A DNA stretch of 64,000 nucleotides from Heterotrichella gracilis (GCA_032358255.1 JAULBX010002113.1:1-64000); one strand, 5' to 3'; shown: positions 43,301 to 53,673, counted from the first letter of the stretch. Translations and numbers: made by a program. The notes: generated by a model from the letters alone, not told the origin.

Positions 43301-45226
43301 GGATCCTGGGGATGGGGTGGGCACCCCACTGCCGCTGGCAAGCAAGGGGGCAGGGGGTGGTGATGTGTGCACCATGTGGGGGGACAGGCACGGGGTTGTG
43401 TACGTCTCTCAAGGGGGGGATTTCAGGATCAATGTGGAGCTGGACAAGAGGTCAGGGGGGAGGGGCACCAAGAAGGAGAACGAGGGGGAGGGAGCAGCAG
43501 CCAATCAGGGGCTTGCACATGTGCCAGATGGCGGCGTATCAGCCAATGGCGATGCCACGACAGGGCAGCTTGCAACAGGCGCCTTGGCACCACCCTCGGC
43601 CGATGGCAGTGCTGTAAATGGCACCCAGCCAGGCGCCGCAAACGCCATTGGCCCAGCGGAAAATGGCAGCAGCGATTTGGATGCAGCCGCAGCTAAAAAG
43701 GCTGCCATGGAGTCTGCAATGAACAGGTATTGTTGCGTCAGTCACTGCATTCGGAATGATGGCGTTTAATCTATGATAGAACGTGTGGGTTTTTATAGAT
43801 CAGCCGGTGTAACCTTTTCTCACTGCATGCCATCCCCCAATGGCTGCCGCTGCGCTTGGCCTTCAGATAATGGTTTGGAGCCAGTGAACACCAGTTTTGG
43901 ACCCTGCCTTGCCTCAAATATTCCGCTTTGCACTGGCCTTTCTGTTGCCTCGACAGGTATACCCTCACGCAGGAACCCTAAACCCTAAACCCCAAACCCT
44001 GATTTTTTGCCTTTCCGCCAAGGTTTCTGTGCCCCCCTTTCAGGTATACCCTCACACAGGAGCAGGCCAATGCGGCAAATGTGAGCCCCCCCTGGCGCCC
44101 CTTTGTGGCATTCCTGCGCAAGGCGCGCACCTTCGCCTCCTACACTTACTCCCGAGTATTACCCCCCCGCCTCCTGGACACCCTGGATGCATACCTCCCT
44201 GAAGACCCAGCCACCTTGCTGGCAGGGGAGGTAGCGGCTGGGCAGGGGGGGTATGGTGCGCATTTCGCCCCCTCGTGGCTCCACGGGGACCTCACATGCG
44301 AGAATCTGCTGGTGGAGGGTCCAAATGGGGCCTGTGCTTGCGGCGAGGGCTGTGGGTGCGGGGGTGGGGGTGAGGGTGGGGTAAACGACCGGCAGGAGCC
44401 AACAGGGGGGCTTGTCAGTGGAACACAAGGGGAAGTTGCTGCGACGGGGATCCATAAAGTCCCTGGAATACCTGGAATTGCTGGGATTTCTCAGCAGGTG
44501 GTGGACGCAGCAGCCTCGCATGTGAAGGATCCAGCCCTCCACGTGGCAGACCCAGCAGCCGGGCATGCTTTGGACACATCAGCGGGGCACGCAGTGGATC
44601 CAGCAGGGGTGCATGTGCGGCTCATCGACTTTGGTGACAGTGGTCATGGAGACCCCCTGTACGATTTCGTGGCTGCGGTTGGGCGCACCCTGGAGTGCGA
44701 CAACGCGTCTGTGACAGCGTTCCTTGACTCCTACTTTGCCACAGGTATGGGGTGTAAGGGGGTGTGAGATCTGTGAAGTTATACCTGGATGGCGTAAGCT
44801 GTGCAGGTTGACCGCTGGTTTCGCTGTCCTTCTGGACCACATGTTGCTCTCTTTGCCCCCTGCTGGTGTTGATGCTCGGCAAGCTAAAACACCTCTCTGT
44901 GTTCCACCTGGATTTAGGGTGTAGGGTTTAGGGTATCTTCCATCTGGACTGTCACGTGTGGCTGGATCCCTCCCCCCTTCCATCTTCTGGTTGCGATTGC
45001 CTGCTGTGCCGCAGGGGGTGTGGCGTCGCATTGGCCCGCCAGGGGAGGTCTGCGCCTTTCCTACGTGGCCATGTGCTACAGCCTGCTTCACGACCAGGAC
45101 ATACTGACAGCGGTGTTCAGGTGGCGCCCGGAGCTGTGGGATGCTGCCAGCTGGCGCCAGGTGGAGGAGGGGGTGTGGGGGGGGCTGAAACAGTACGGCA
45201 AGGAGGGCGGGGCAGTAAGGCAGTGA
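37336..45226 (+). CDS. JMJ21: F-box / JmjC / aminoglycoside-phosphotransferase-like protein, JMJ21 type
   Basis: Exons: 37336-37557, 37650-37771, 38158-38318, 38562-38641, 39131-39207, 39675-39757, 39992-40099, 40452-40570, 40795-40995, 41222-41372, 41479-41759, 42053-42193, 42435-42708, 43045-43726, 44044-44744, 45015-45226; 1204 residues in one frame. F-box at about 20-65 ([20 protein letters not shown]). JmjC at about 250-390 with [17 protein letters not shown] (metal-binding HxD), [10 protein letters not shown] and [12 protein letters not shown] (distal His). RRSRKRKRH near 430 is a likely nuclear signal. The C-terminal kinase-like fold has [13 protein letters not shown] (HGDxxxxN, near 982) and [16 protein letters not shown] (near 1096). 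The domain order matches Arabidopsis At1g78280/JMJ21. JmjC proteins of the JMJD6 group are 2-oxoglutarate/Fe(II) oxygenases. Intron 1 has a GC donor. An insert of about 100 residues with Gly/Cys and HAxDPA-like repeats splits the kinase motifs. Confidence 0.92.
37558..37649 (+). other. GC-AG intron
   Basis: Exon 1 of the JMJ21-like gene ends TTCAAG and the intron begins GCAAGT, the consensus of GC-type U2 introns. It ends TGTGCAG. Splicing here joins FFSFK to GTWRNTALF in frame, which fits the family (F-box proteins of this type continue with a G-x-W motif). No GT donor nearby gives the same join. Confidence 0.8.
38078..38180 (+). repeat. Direct repeat of JMJ21 exon 3 start flanking CCCTAA tracts
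   Basis: GGTGGTACCGGAGCAACGTGG at about 38079 repeats the exon 3 start GGTGGTACCGGAGCAATGTGG at 38161. The 60 bases between contain AACCCTAAGACCCC and CCCTAAACCCTAAC. Confidence 0.9.
39034..39460 (+). repeat. Copies of JMJ21 exon 5 on both sides of the exon
   Basis: Upstream, 39034-39092 repeats the acceptor GTGCGCAG and most of the exon, including GATGAGTACGTGGAGTACAT, with a small insertion near its start. Downstream, about 39277-39320 and 39400-39452 repeat the exon's second half (GAGGACCCGC...TTTGACCCGTAA) with rising decay. AAACCCTAAA words separate them. Confidence 0.9.
40125..40185 (+). repeat. Decayed copy of the JMJ21 exon 7 end
   Basis: GGCACGTGGACCCTATAATG, then GTGCGTGGAATGCACTGCTGG, repeats the JmjC-coding exon end at 40051-40100 (TGGCATGTGGACCCAACAATG...). 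It lies inside the next intron and a frameless tail follows. Confidence 0.87.
42892..43092 (+). repeat. Tandem duplication of the JMJ21 exon 14 acceptor (about 108-base period)
   Basis: The intron end TGGATTGCAAATCA...GCAG and the exon start CACGCTGCACAGC...ATGGATCTGGCCA occur twice, about 108 bases apart. The acceptors are at 42934-42936 and 43042-43044. The offset is exactly 36 codons and the frame is open through both copies, so either acceptor is usable. Confidence 0.93.
43945..44062 (+). repeat. Duplicated JMJ21 exon 15 acceptor flanking a telomere-like insert
   Basis: CAGGTATACCCTCACGCAGGA at about 43954 repeats the true exon 15 start CAGGTATACCCTCACACAGGA at 44041. A similar TTTCTGT pyrimidine tract precedes both. 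The first copy breaks off directly into ACCCTAAACCCTAAACCCCA (43974-43993). Confidence 0.92.
43973..44001 (+). repeat. Interstitial telomere-like tract (CCCTAAA type)
   Basis: AACCCTAAACCCTAAACCCC followed by AAACCCTGA. It starts at the breakpoint of an exon-start copy and is one of the clearest tract-duplication junctions. Confidence 0.9.
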
Positions 45227-46050
45227 TACAATTTCATCACCCTCAAAGTATTTCCCTTATCCGCCATCTATTTGAAACGCAACCTACACAAATTGGGGCC
45301 CAGCCCAATAGTACAGTGCTGTCCCTTAACAGCCTGTACCAGTGCCATTGCCGAGGAACGGGGTTGTGTTGCAAACTGTTGAGTGCATGCATGCGTTGCC
45401 TATCTCTTCGCTATATATATGACTCACAATTATATGACCTAGTAGCAGGCCATAACACCAGCCTCCTGTAAACCATGCGTATGCAGTGACCTTGCAGTTC
45501 GTGTTCATGACGCTTCAGGGTTACGCTCCCACCCTGACTGGCCGAGGGGGCTTGAAAGAGCAGGGGTATCCTTGGCAACATTACCAGTCCCCATCCTTCA
45601 GAGGTCGACTTTAGAACCTTTAAAGTAATACTCCTGTTTACAACGTGGTTGCCGCTCTGCTGGCATACTTCATTTTTTGGACCCCAAGGTAAACCCTCTT
45701 GTAGGGTTTTGCAAAAGGTAAACTTTTGAGTGCAGCTAATGCATGCATGCATTGCAAAGTCGCTTTCCCAGTACGTACGCACCTAGTGATGGTCCACTCT
45801 CAAATGACATATCATTGGGAAGCAATCAGACAGTGATCGCATATAGCAATGTGCTGAGCCAAACTTGAGACGGTGATACGGCATATGCATAGACCACGCC
45901 TACAAGGCTACTCGCCCACTTCTACCTACACAAGCACAGTTTCCCGAAGGAAATGTTGTTTAAAGCTTGGAGACAACCCTTCACGGGTTACTTCATGCTT
46001 TGAAAGGTCCTGAGTACGGCAGCTGGCTTTAGTTTTGCAACGGCTGCAGG
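45227..46050. other. Spacer between the JMJ21-like stop and the small membrane protein
   Basis: This holds the JMJ21-like 3' UTR and the promoter of the next gene. GCATGCATGC words occur at about 45385 and 45741. Nothing else is recognisable. Confidence 0.45.
45467..45471 (+). terminator. Candidate poly(A) signal TGTAA for the JMJ21-like gene
   Basis: TGTAA about 240 bases past the stop, a plausible distance for a chlorophyte 3' UTR. Confidence 0.4.
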
Positions 46051-46680
46051 ATGGCAACCCAGTTGATAAACTGCGCACCCCTCACTCGCCACAAGTCCTG
46101 GAACGTGCCCATTAGGCCTGCAAGGCCCTCACTGGGTCAGCAAATCAGTGCCAGCAACCGCCGTCGCCTGCACGTTGCTGCAAACGGCACGCGCAAGAGG
46201 CCTGAGGCGCCCCAGCCTAAAAAGCCTGCACTGTTCGTGAGCGGGGCCGGCCAACGTTGGGAAGAACTGATCCCCAAACACATCCAGCTCGATTTCACAG
46301 AGGTACGCCAACTGCCCTCCTTTCAGAGAACCAACAAGAACAAGCTGCTAGCAATGCCGATACATTTTCACTGCTGCAGGACGAGCCACCGAAAACGTTC
46401 TGGGATAACCTTGTGCACAACTGCCAAGGTATGGACTGTGTCCTTGCGACTCCGTTGTTAGCAAGCATCAACATATTTCGTGAAACCCCAGCTGTGCAAC
46501 AAACCAAACTCTGATTGGGAGGCACATTTCCAGGGGTGGTGGGTGAAGACGTACAAAGAGATTCTGCGCGGGCTTCGCTTCTTTGTTGGAGCCTCAAGCC
46601 TGGTCCTGGTCCTGGTGGCTGCCATAGTAACATACAGGGTCATCCTCCCCATCCTGTTCGAAATGGCTCTTCGCGCCTGA
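46051..46680 (+). CDS. Small predicted organelle-targeted protein with one membrane helix
   Basis: Not recognised. Exon 1 (46051-46302) begins MATQLINCAPLTRHKSWNVP, rich in Arg/Ser/Ala without acids for about 55 residues, like a plastid or mitochondrial transit peptide. It then reads GQRWEELIPKHIQLDFTE. Exon 2 (46380-46428) reads DEPPKTFWDNLVHNCQ. The last coding part ends near 46680 with WWVKTYKEILRGLRFF, then a helix VLVLVAAIVTYRVILPILF and a short tail. The frame across the final junction is unresolved. The obvious acceptor TTCCAG|GGGTGG puts the helix out of frame with exon 2. An acceptor at AGCAAG (about 46466) restores it but leaves an intron of only about 40 bases. Either the intron is very short or the model is wrong here. 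Confidence 0.5.
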
Positions 46681-48010
46681 GGTTGAGCGGGCTGAGCTAG
46701 AGAGCAGGTAAGCCTGCCCAATTCCCTACTGGCCAGATGGTTTTTTTGTTGCAGCTTGGTTAAGCACATCTCTCCACTGGCAGGGACATTTCAGGATCCT
46801 AAGTTCGGACATGTCCCCCCGCAACTGCAGGGAGGCATTGGGACAGAGGCATGCTGGATCTGGGGTAGCAGGTGAATTTGAAGCTAGAGTAGAGCCAGAC
46901 CTTTCCAGCTCAGATACTGCAGGGAGGATGGTAGTTGACGCTCTGCATTTGCGCAAGCCAGCAGTGCATTGAAGAGGCTGCCTCCTGGGCCTCTATGTCG
47001 CTTCCTCATGGAGACTTAAGGGTTATTTCAAGTGGGAACACTAAACCTTTCAGTACAAATTCTCACGCCGCACAGCCAGTTCACAACCCATACACAGGGT
47101 TGGCAACTCTTTGTGTGAGACTCAGTCGTGAACCGATTGCGCAGCGTGAGACTTTGTACTGAAAGGTTTAGTGTTTCCAGTTTAGGTGTGGGGTCTATAC
47201 TTAGTAGTCTATTTAAAATTCTTTTCTTTTTCAGAAGGGAAACGCAGTTTGTGAAAAGTGCTGCCAGAAGGGAAAATGCTGCTTCAGCATTTTGTTGACA
47301 GCATTGTATACAGATTATATTTGTACTATGATAGAAAGTGAAATGTTAATATGCACTTTGCATAGTATGGTCTTGCATAGTGTAGTCGTGGTGCGCTGCT
47401 GCGAGCCAGCCACTGTGGCCCCGTAAAATGTACTCTGCATCTGTGCGTCCCATATATTTCTACCTTTTTCCTGATTCAGAAACTTTCTTTATAATGATAA
47501 AAATTTTGGGCAGCACGATGGGCACTCTTTGTGTGACAGTCAAGTACAGGACCATAGCAGGACGACTTTACTATACCGCCCACCAAACCAAATATAGTTA
47601 ACCCTACGGTTAAGGGGACTGGGCCATAATACAGAGCACATTCTGGCCACAAGATCCACACACCTGCCTATGTCTCAACGCAAGCACCAACCCACCACCT
47701 CAGAAATCAAGTGCCCCTGGTGCGCCTATGCTGTGTTGTGCTCTCGACATGCTTGTGGATTATGGCTTACGCTTGCTGAACACCAAATGCCAGGTGAACA
47801 ATGATTGATTGTCACAGTGTTGCAACATGCCACGATACACAAGCTTTAAGCCACCATCTGAGAAGGTGCAGATGCGGTAACAGGGGGACTGGAAATGGTG
47901 AATACAGAAGTTAAAAAGGCTTGGTCAGACCAACACAGCTGCAACGACATTTACTGCAGCTCAGATTGGCTCTACTTTAACTTCAGCAGTTGACAAGGTT
48001 TCCATATCCA
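46681..48010. other. Gene-free interval containing a hairpin element
   Basis: This lies between the small membrane protein and the CRY-DASH stop (convergent). It holds the inverted repeat at 47034-47178. The rest is A/T-richer than the genes and shows no supported coding region. Confidence 0.5.
47034..47178. repeat. About 145-base inverted repeat / hairpin (foldback element or small-RNA precursor)
   Basis: The left arm 47034-47084 and the right arm (reverse complement of 47128-47178) match at about 44 of 51 positions. The outer 26 bases differ at only one (ACACTAAACCTTTCAGTACA shared). The loop of about 43 bases contains a smaller hairpin, AACCC-ATACACA-GGGTT. No clear target-site duplication flanks it. 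It could be a MITE-like foldback element or a hairpin RNA gene. Confidence 0.85.
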
Positions 48011-51000
48011 TCACCCATACCGCTCAAACAAGCTCTTCTGCACCGCCTTCCCCTTCCTGTCCTTTTTCCATTGCTCCCCTCGTCCCCCCTCGCGCCTTCC
48101 ACCTCTGCCCCCCCCCGCACCCCCATCCCCGCCACCCCCCCTGCTGTACGCCGAGGCAGGGATGGGTACGGGGTAGTCTGTCCCGATGCTCACCCCATAT
48201 TGCTCCTGCTCCGCTCGTGACATCAGCCAGGGCTCGTGTATCCTTGATGCCGGCACCTGCTGCAGCTCTGGAAGCCACGTGCGCAGGTAGTCGCCCTCCA
48301 GGTCGTAGTCCTAGGGGAGAAATACTATGATATAAATAGGAAAACAATAATTATATGAACTTAAAATATTAAATACAGTTACGTGCGCAGGTAGTCACCC
48401 TCCAGGTCGTAGTCCTAGGGGAGAAACATCATATTATGAACATGCAAACCAATAAACATTTACATTCAAATCACTTGATTGGCACAGGGGTTCACACTTT
48501 AGGATTTAGAGTTCACATTGTAATGTTCAGGATATAAGAGTCACGTGGCAGGCCAAGAGCCTCTTGGAAGGCACAGTGCGCTTGGAGGGGAGACGCATCT
48601 GACAGAATTATCGCAGAAGGGACACAAAAAGGGACTAAAAAATATCACAGGGAAAGCAGCTCACGCTCCCACAGCCTAAAGCGACAGTAACGGCCACGCC
48701 TGCTGACCACGCCTGTTTTACCTGGTTTTACCCGACATTCTCTTGTGATATACTATAGTCCTCTGGCTCCCACCTCCCTTCCCCCCATCCACCCACCTTG
48801 GACTGCTTGACCACGTTGAATTTGTTGATCCTCCCCCCGGTCAGGCCTGCGGCAGACACCCAGTTCCCCCAGTTGCTGCACACGTCATAGTCCAGCAGCA
48901 CGCTCTCGAACCAGTCGGCACCCATGCGCCAGTCCAGGCCCAGGTCGAGGGCCAGGTAAGAGGCCACGTTCTGCCTGCCGCGGTTGGACATGAAGCCTGC
49001 ACGGGAGGGCAGGTGTTGGTTTGGAGAAATACATCAATAAATGCTCAAAAAAAAACTACGCAGCCTAGCCTTGACTAGGTTTGTGCGTTAATGATAGAAA
49101 GGAGCAAGGCGCTGCCCCTCCTGTCCACTATTTTCCCGACCATATAAGTTCGTGGTGTAAAAAGTGTGTTTGTGTGTGGGGTGGGTGGGTGGGAGGGGTG
49201 CAAGGACGGGACATGGGGCCTCACTGATGCCACATGCTCTTTTCAGCACCCATATTTAGGTCTTCTCCACTCAACTTAAAGACAGCGCACTAAGCAAAGA
49301 CATGTAGCGCACTCCACCTGATGTGTTCGTCTCCCCCAATTGCCACAGTATCCTAAGCAAGGGTACACAGCGCGCCTACCTGTAGCCTTCAGCTCCCGCA
49401 TGTTGGCGTCAACCAGCGGCATGCCTGTGCGCCCATCCCGCCACCGCTGGAACACGCCCGAGTCCCTGCCCCATGCCTTGCCCCCCCTGCCCGCAGTGCC
49501 CTCCTGGAGGAAGATGCGGTTGCCGTGCTTGAGGGCAAAGAACCTGCGTGCAGAATTGTCCTTTGTTGGTTTGAACGTTGGCAGAACATCAGGCAGTGAC
49601 ATGCCACACAAAATGGACACAAACTCTGCATAAAACATGTAAACAACCCCCATGCGGTGGGGTCGCAATGGGCGCACCTGGCACTCTGCATAAAACATGC
49701 AACCATCAGAGCCTGTCACTGCCCATCTCCCATTTTTCAAGTTATTTCACATAACTTGAAAAATTACAAATATCAGGCAGTGACATGTCGCATGACAACG
49801 TACATGACACAAATTGCGCAGAAGACACGTACACACTAACATACGATTTAGTTTCGATATTTAACTATGTGACACACATGACCGGCCCCCACCATTTGCA
49901 GCACGTGTAACACTAGCCCTGAATCCCCAATATTGTGCACCCACCTTGCCTGGCCGCTACCCCAACCCACCTGAAGTAGTCGCGCCAGATGAGCTCAAAA
50001 ATCACCCAGTAGGTGGACTTGTTCCCTCCCCGCTGGCTCTCATACTTTTTTATCTCGTGGTAGATGGTCCTGGGGGAGATGCAGCCGTGCGCCAGCCAGG
50101 GGGCAAATTTGGTGGAGTAGTCGCCCCCCAACATTCCGTTCCTGGTGTCAAAATAGGTGGCCAGCAGGTCGGTGTCCCACAGGTAGTACTTGAGGCGCTT
50201 GAGGGCAATGCTTTCACCCCCTCGGAAATCCAGCACAGCCTGCAGGGGGTGAAAATATGTGAGGGTAGAGACAAGGGAGGAGCTTTATGGTGTTGGCTTT
50301 GGGCCACAGGAAATCAAGCACAATTTGCAGCATTCCACTTCGCTAATAATCTAGCATTATAATCTCCCTATTTGAGTCCCCCTAGTAACATGGAGACAGT
50401 GTAGGCACGCACATGTACATGTAGCTCCGGCGTGGCGAGTGAGGCCCCTCCCTGAGGCACCACCACATTCAAGTCCTCCACACAGCCGGGGCTGAAGGCG
50501 CGTGACGGGCTGGACCAATCGCGCGGCAGCGGCAGGGTATTGGTGCCAGGTGGCGGCAGCAGGGGGCGCGGCTGGAGGCTAGACTCAACCTGCAGCAACG
50601 AAGGGTTTAGAGTTTGGCTAGGGTTTGTGCAGAGGGTGCCTGCGCCAGGTGGCGGCAACAGGCAGCGCCGCTGTACTCAGGCTGCAGCGGAGAAGGCAGG
50701 TGGGCATGGGCAAGAAAATACACGAAGCCACAGATGTTACAAGAAAGCAAAGTATACAAAAAGCAAAACGCTGTGTATATAATTACTGTTTCTTCACGAG
50801 GGCAGAAGAAGAATAGAACGCGCGCAAAAAGAGGCGGCATAAGAAAGGGGACAGAGATATGCCAAAAACCCAATTTTGTATGTCACCTACCTTGCCCCTG
50901 AAGGGGGTCAACACATCAGGGAGGTCGCTCAAATCAGCCCTGTAGGGCAGGTCGGCCTTGTCATACAGCGTTGGCCCCCACAGCAGCTGAAGCTTGGCCC

Positions 51001-52195
51001 TGCCCTGTATGGCGGACCGCACGTGCTTCTCCACCCGTGTTTCCTCGCTGGTGGCCTCCCCTTGGGCCAGGATGGTGGTGGGGTGGGGCGCTGGGTGGGG
51101 TGGCAGCAGCTCTGCAGGAGCATTATGTGCAGTGAGTCAAATTACAACTACACATATGAGTGCAATTACAGCTGCAACTAAGGCCCACTAATGCAGGAAT
51201 ACCGGGCATCATTACCCGTATAGTGGGTATAAGTACAAGTTCAATCACTTGCATGTCCCCTTGGGCCAGGATGGTGGTGAAATGGGGCGCCAGGTGGGGT
51301 AGTAGCAGCTCTGCAGGGAGTACCACAGAGTGTAATGCTGCTCACGTGTTCTGCATTCCAACAGGGGTGCATATGGGATGATTAGTCTATTCCCATGTGC
51401 TGCAGAGAAGTGCTCCAGCGTGGGTGCATTGTGGTGTGAAATGGCCATGCAAGCATTTTTGTGGTGTACTACTCACATCTGATGCCATGCAAGCTCACCA
51501 GCAATGACATCTTCAGGCTTGCCATTACATATGACCAGGTCGCTGCCGATGGCCCGCAGCCGCTGCTGCAGGTCAAGCACGCACTCCAGCTGGAACTTTG
51601 CTCGGAACGTCCCCGTCTTGGGGTTGCCCCAGGGGGTGGTGGCGAATGCACGGGGATCGAAGCAGTACAAGGGGACCACCTGCCAGAGGAACGGGTAGCT
51701 GAGAGTTTGCTTGCAGAAAGCTACGTGCACCGCGTGGTGGATGTGGCAATAGTGAATTTTGCTGCCATTTACGTTTCGTGCCTGTAAGCGCAAGGCGTGC
51801 ATATGTGTATATAGCCAAATGCACAAGGGCCTTTGCATGTGGTCTAGTAAGTGCCACTCAGGTGATGAGCTCTGTGCCACTGGAGTTTATTGAACTCCAC
51901 TGTTCCATTAGAGTTAGTGCACCACGCCTGCAGCTGTGTGTAGAGCAAAAATGCACAAGGACTGTGCACACTTAGCTGCAGTGCCCCATGCTTGAATCCC
52001 ATGTAGGGCGCACACTTGACTATGTGAGCCCCCTAGGGCATAGGCGCAAGCACGCGCAGCACTCACCTCATTGACTTTGCCACTCTTCACCAGCTGTGCT
52101 GCCTGGTGGAACACGGCATTGTCATGCAGCCGCAGGTCGTTGCGCAGCCACAGCACAAGCCGCTGGCCCCCACCGCTGCCCCCCACTGTGGCCAT
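48011..52195 (-). CDS. CRY-DASH: CRY-DASH cryptochrome / photolyase-family flavoprotein
   Basis: Exons in gene order: 52195-52067, 51679-51499, 51111-50891, 50589-50413 (or 50419), 50239-49971, 49543-49380, 48996-48797, 48310-48011; about 546 residues. Hallmarks: [152 protein letters not shown] and EPWLMS, matching Arabidopsis CRY3 in order. The family binds FAD and an antenna folate and repairs or senses UV/blue light, usually in organelles. The C-tail is Gly/Arg-rich. ATG 52195 follows an open stretch RLCVVASASTGGPRG behind an acceptor (TTGCAG). An upstream exon with a transit peptide is likely (a donor-bearing frame ARAILTRPSLRGWPRQ lies at about 52550-52600), but its start codon was not found. 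Confidence 0.94.
48383..48414 (-). repeat. Copy of the CRY-DASH last exon start
   Basis: GTGCGCAGGTAGTCACCCTC plus CAGGTCGTAGTC and the acceptor CTAGGGGAGAAA repeat 48279-48318 with one substitution in the exon part. The offset is 104 bases, so using the copy as acceptor would shift the frame. Confidence 0.92.
50611..50690 (-). repeat. Decayed copy of CRY-DASH exon 4 start
   Basis: GTGCCTGCGCCAGGTGGCGG and CAGGCTGCAGC repeat 50545-50598 (GTATTGGTGCCAGGTGGCGG...CTCAACCTGCAGC), about 95 bases upstream in gene sense. Confidence 0.8.
51246..51318 (-). repeat. Copy of CRY-DASH exon 3 start
   Basis: CCCCTTGGGCCAGGATGGTG and GTAGCAGCTCTGCAGG repeat 51058-51117, about 200 bases upstream in gene sense. 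The acceptor CTGCAG is retained. Confidence 0.9.
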
Positions 52196-52746
52196 GCCTC
52201 GAGGGCCGCCCGTACTGGCACTCGCCACCACACACAGCCGCTGCAACGGACGGGTGCTGTCAGAAATTATACAAAACTATGATGTTGTGTAATTGATTCC
52301 AAGCTGAGGTGGTGACTATGGGGCCCAGGGAGAGGAGACCTCGTAAGTGCTTGCATTGCTGCATGTATGCCACACGGTGTTGGATGCACAGTACAGCCCT
52401 ACAGTATGGGGGCTGCCAGTTGTGGTGTGTCAAACGTGACACGTATTGCTGGCTTCGCACCGCTCTTGCCACCAACCTTCCTCAGCCTTGCACACCCCTG
52501 GTGTTGTCACCAGTGCATGCATTGCCGCATGGCCACTGACTCACCTGTCGAGGCCACCCTCTCAGGGAAGGGCGGGTGAGGATCGCACGAGCCAGCTTGA
52601 TATAAAGTTCAACGCAGTGACGAACAGCCCCGGCCGTGAACCGTCAGAAGCAAAACAGGTCCTACGGTTTAATAGGTGTCAACTTTTCCAATGTTCAAGT
52701 GGGCGAGCACAGCGAGTGTGGCCAGTCACAGGACGTCCTTTACGCA
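52196..52746. promoter_or_regulatory. Region between CRY-DASH and a possible small divergent gene
   Basis: This probably contains the CRY-DASH 5' exon, 5' UTR and promoter. On the minus strand a GTGAGT donor after CGACAG lies at 52539-52550, preceded by a transit-peptide-like open frame. TATATC-like bases occur at about 52602. Boundaries are not resolved. Confidence 0.4.
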
Positions 52747-53007
52747 ATGGGAGACAAAAAGTATGTGTTCAGAGGAGGTGAACCTGTCCTTCCAACGCAT
52801 TTGCTCCGATTGACACGTCTATGTGTGCTCGACCACAGCCTCAGGTTTGCTCCTTCAGACGCGGAGGAAGGAGAAAATGCCACGTGGTTACAGGCAACCG
52901 AGTACTGCTGCAGTGGGCCAGCACCAGTGGTGCCAGAGAAAAAGAAAAGATTTGTGAAAAGAAGAAAAAGTAACTGGATAAATTTTTGGTTGGTGCCTGT
53001 GCCATGA
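52747..53007 (+). CDS. Hypothetical 86-residue basic protein
   Basis: Not recognised. From ATG 52747 the frame reads MGDKKYVFRGGEPVLPTHLL, RLTRLCVLDHSLRFAPSDAE, then a Lys/Arg-rich block EKKKRFVKRRKSNWINFW and a stop. The non-repetitive, ordinary-looking composition and position head-to-head with CRY-DASH favour a real gene. The frame is also open for 37 codons upstream. No splice sites are needed. Without a homologue it remains tentative. Confidence 0.35.
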   Translation: MGDKKYVFRGGEPVLPTHLLRLTRLCVLDHSLRFAPSDAEEGENATWLQATEYCCSGPAPVVPEKKKRFVKRRKSNWINFWLVPVP

Positions 53008-53673
53008 CGTGAGCCTTTTGAACCTTGAACAGTCGCCACAAGACTGTATTCAGAAATTGCTCAACGTCAACGTTGGCGTCGAGGTCATTGAAAATTTCAA
53101 CATGAGCTAGAAAGCTAATTATTTAAATTGACACGGTATAAATCATCCGTTTAACGTCTAACTCAGCATGTTGCCACAGCAACGGTCAGTGGCTTCAATT
53201 ACCTTTATTTGGCTGGCACTCCTAATATTCTGAACTAGCAAATGAATAACAAAGTTGTTGACCCACTTTGTATCACCCCATCCTGCCCTTCCCACATCAC
53301 GCTATCATCCATCCCAGCCCTCTCATCATTGTCCAACATGGACAGTATCCTCTCCCTTGCACTGGCTAGATCCATTGGTGGCCCCCAACCCACTGGGGCT
53401 CGCCATTGGGCTGGCAGACCGCACCCGGTCCAGATGTGCATGCGTGGCTGGATGCACGAGTGCAGCTGGAGCAGATTACAAAGAGAAAGTAGTAGTAATT
53501 GATCCCAACGTGGCAATGGAATCCCCTTGGCAGAGCGGGTCAACATCTGCCTGTAGAGGTGCTTCTCCCATCGCCTGGAACGAGCCGAAACATGTACCCT
53601 TGCGGTAGGGTTCTCCACTTGCCCAGCGGTGCTCAACAGTGCTCAACACCAGTGTAAACCCCAGTAGGGTATC
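53008..53673. other. Spacer before the VIRILIZER-like stop
   Basis: Probably 3' UTR of the VIRILIZER-like gene plus spacer. TTACA at 53476-53480 (minus-strand TGTAA) lies about 195 bases past the stop. No gene supported. Confidence 0.45.
53476..53480 (-). terminator. Candidate poly(A) signal TGTAA for the VIRILIZER-like gene
   Basis: Minus-strand TGTAA about 195 bases past the stop codon at 53674. Confidence 0.4.
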
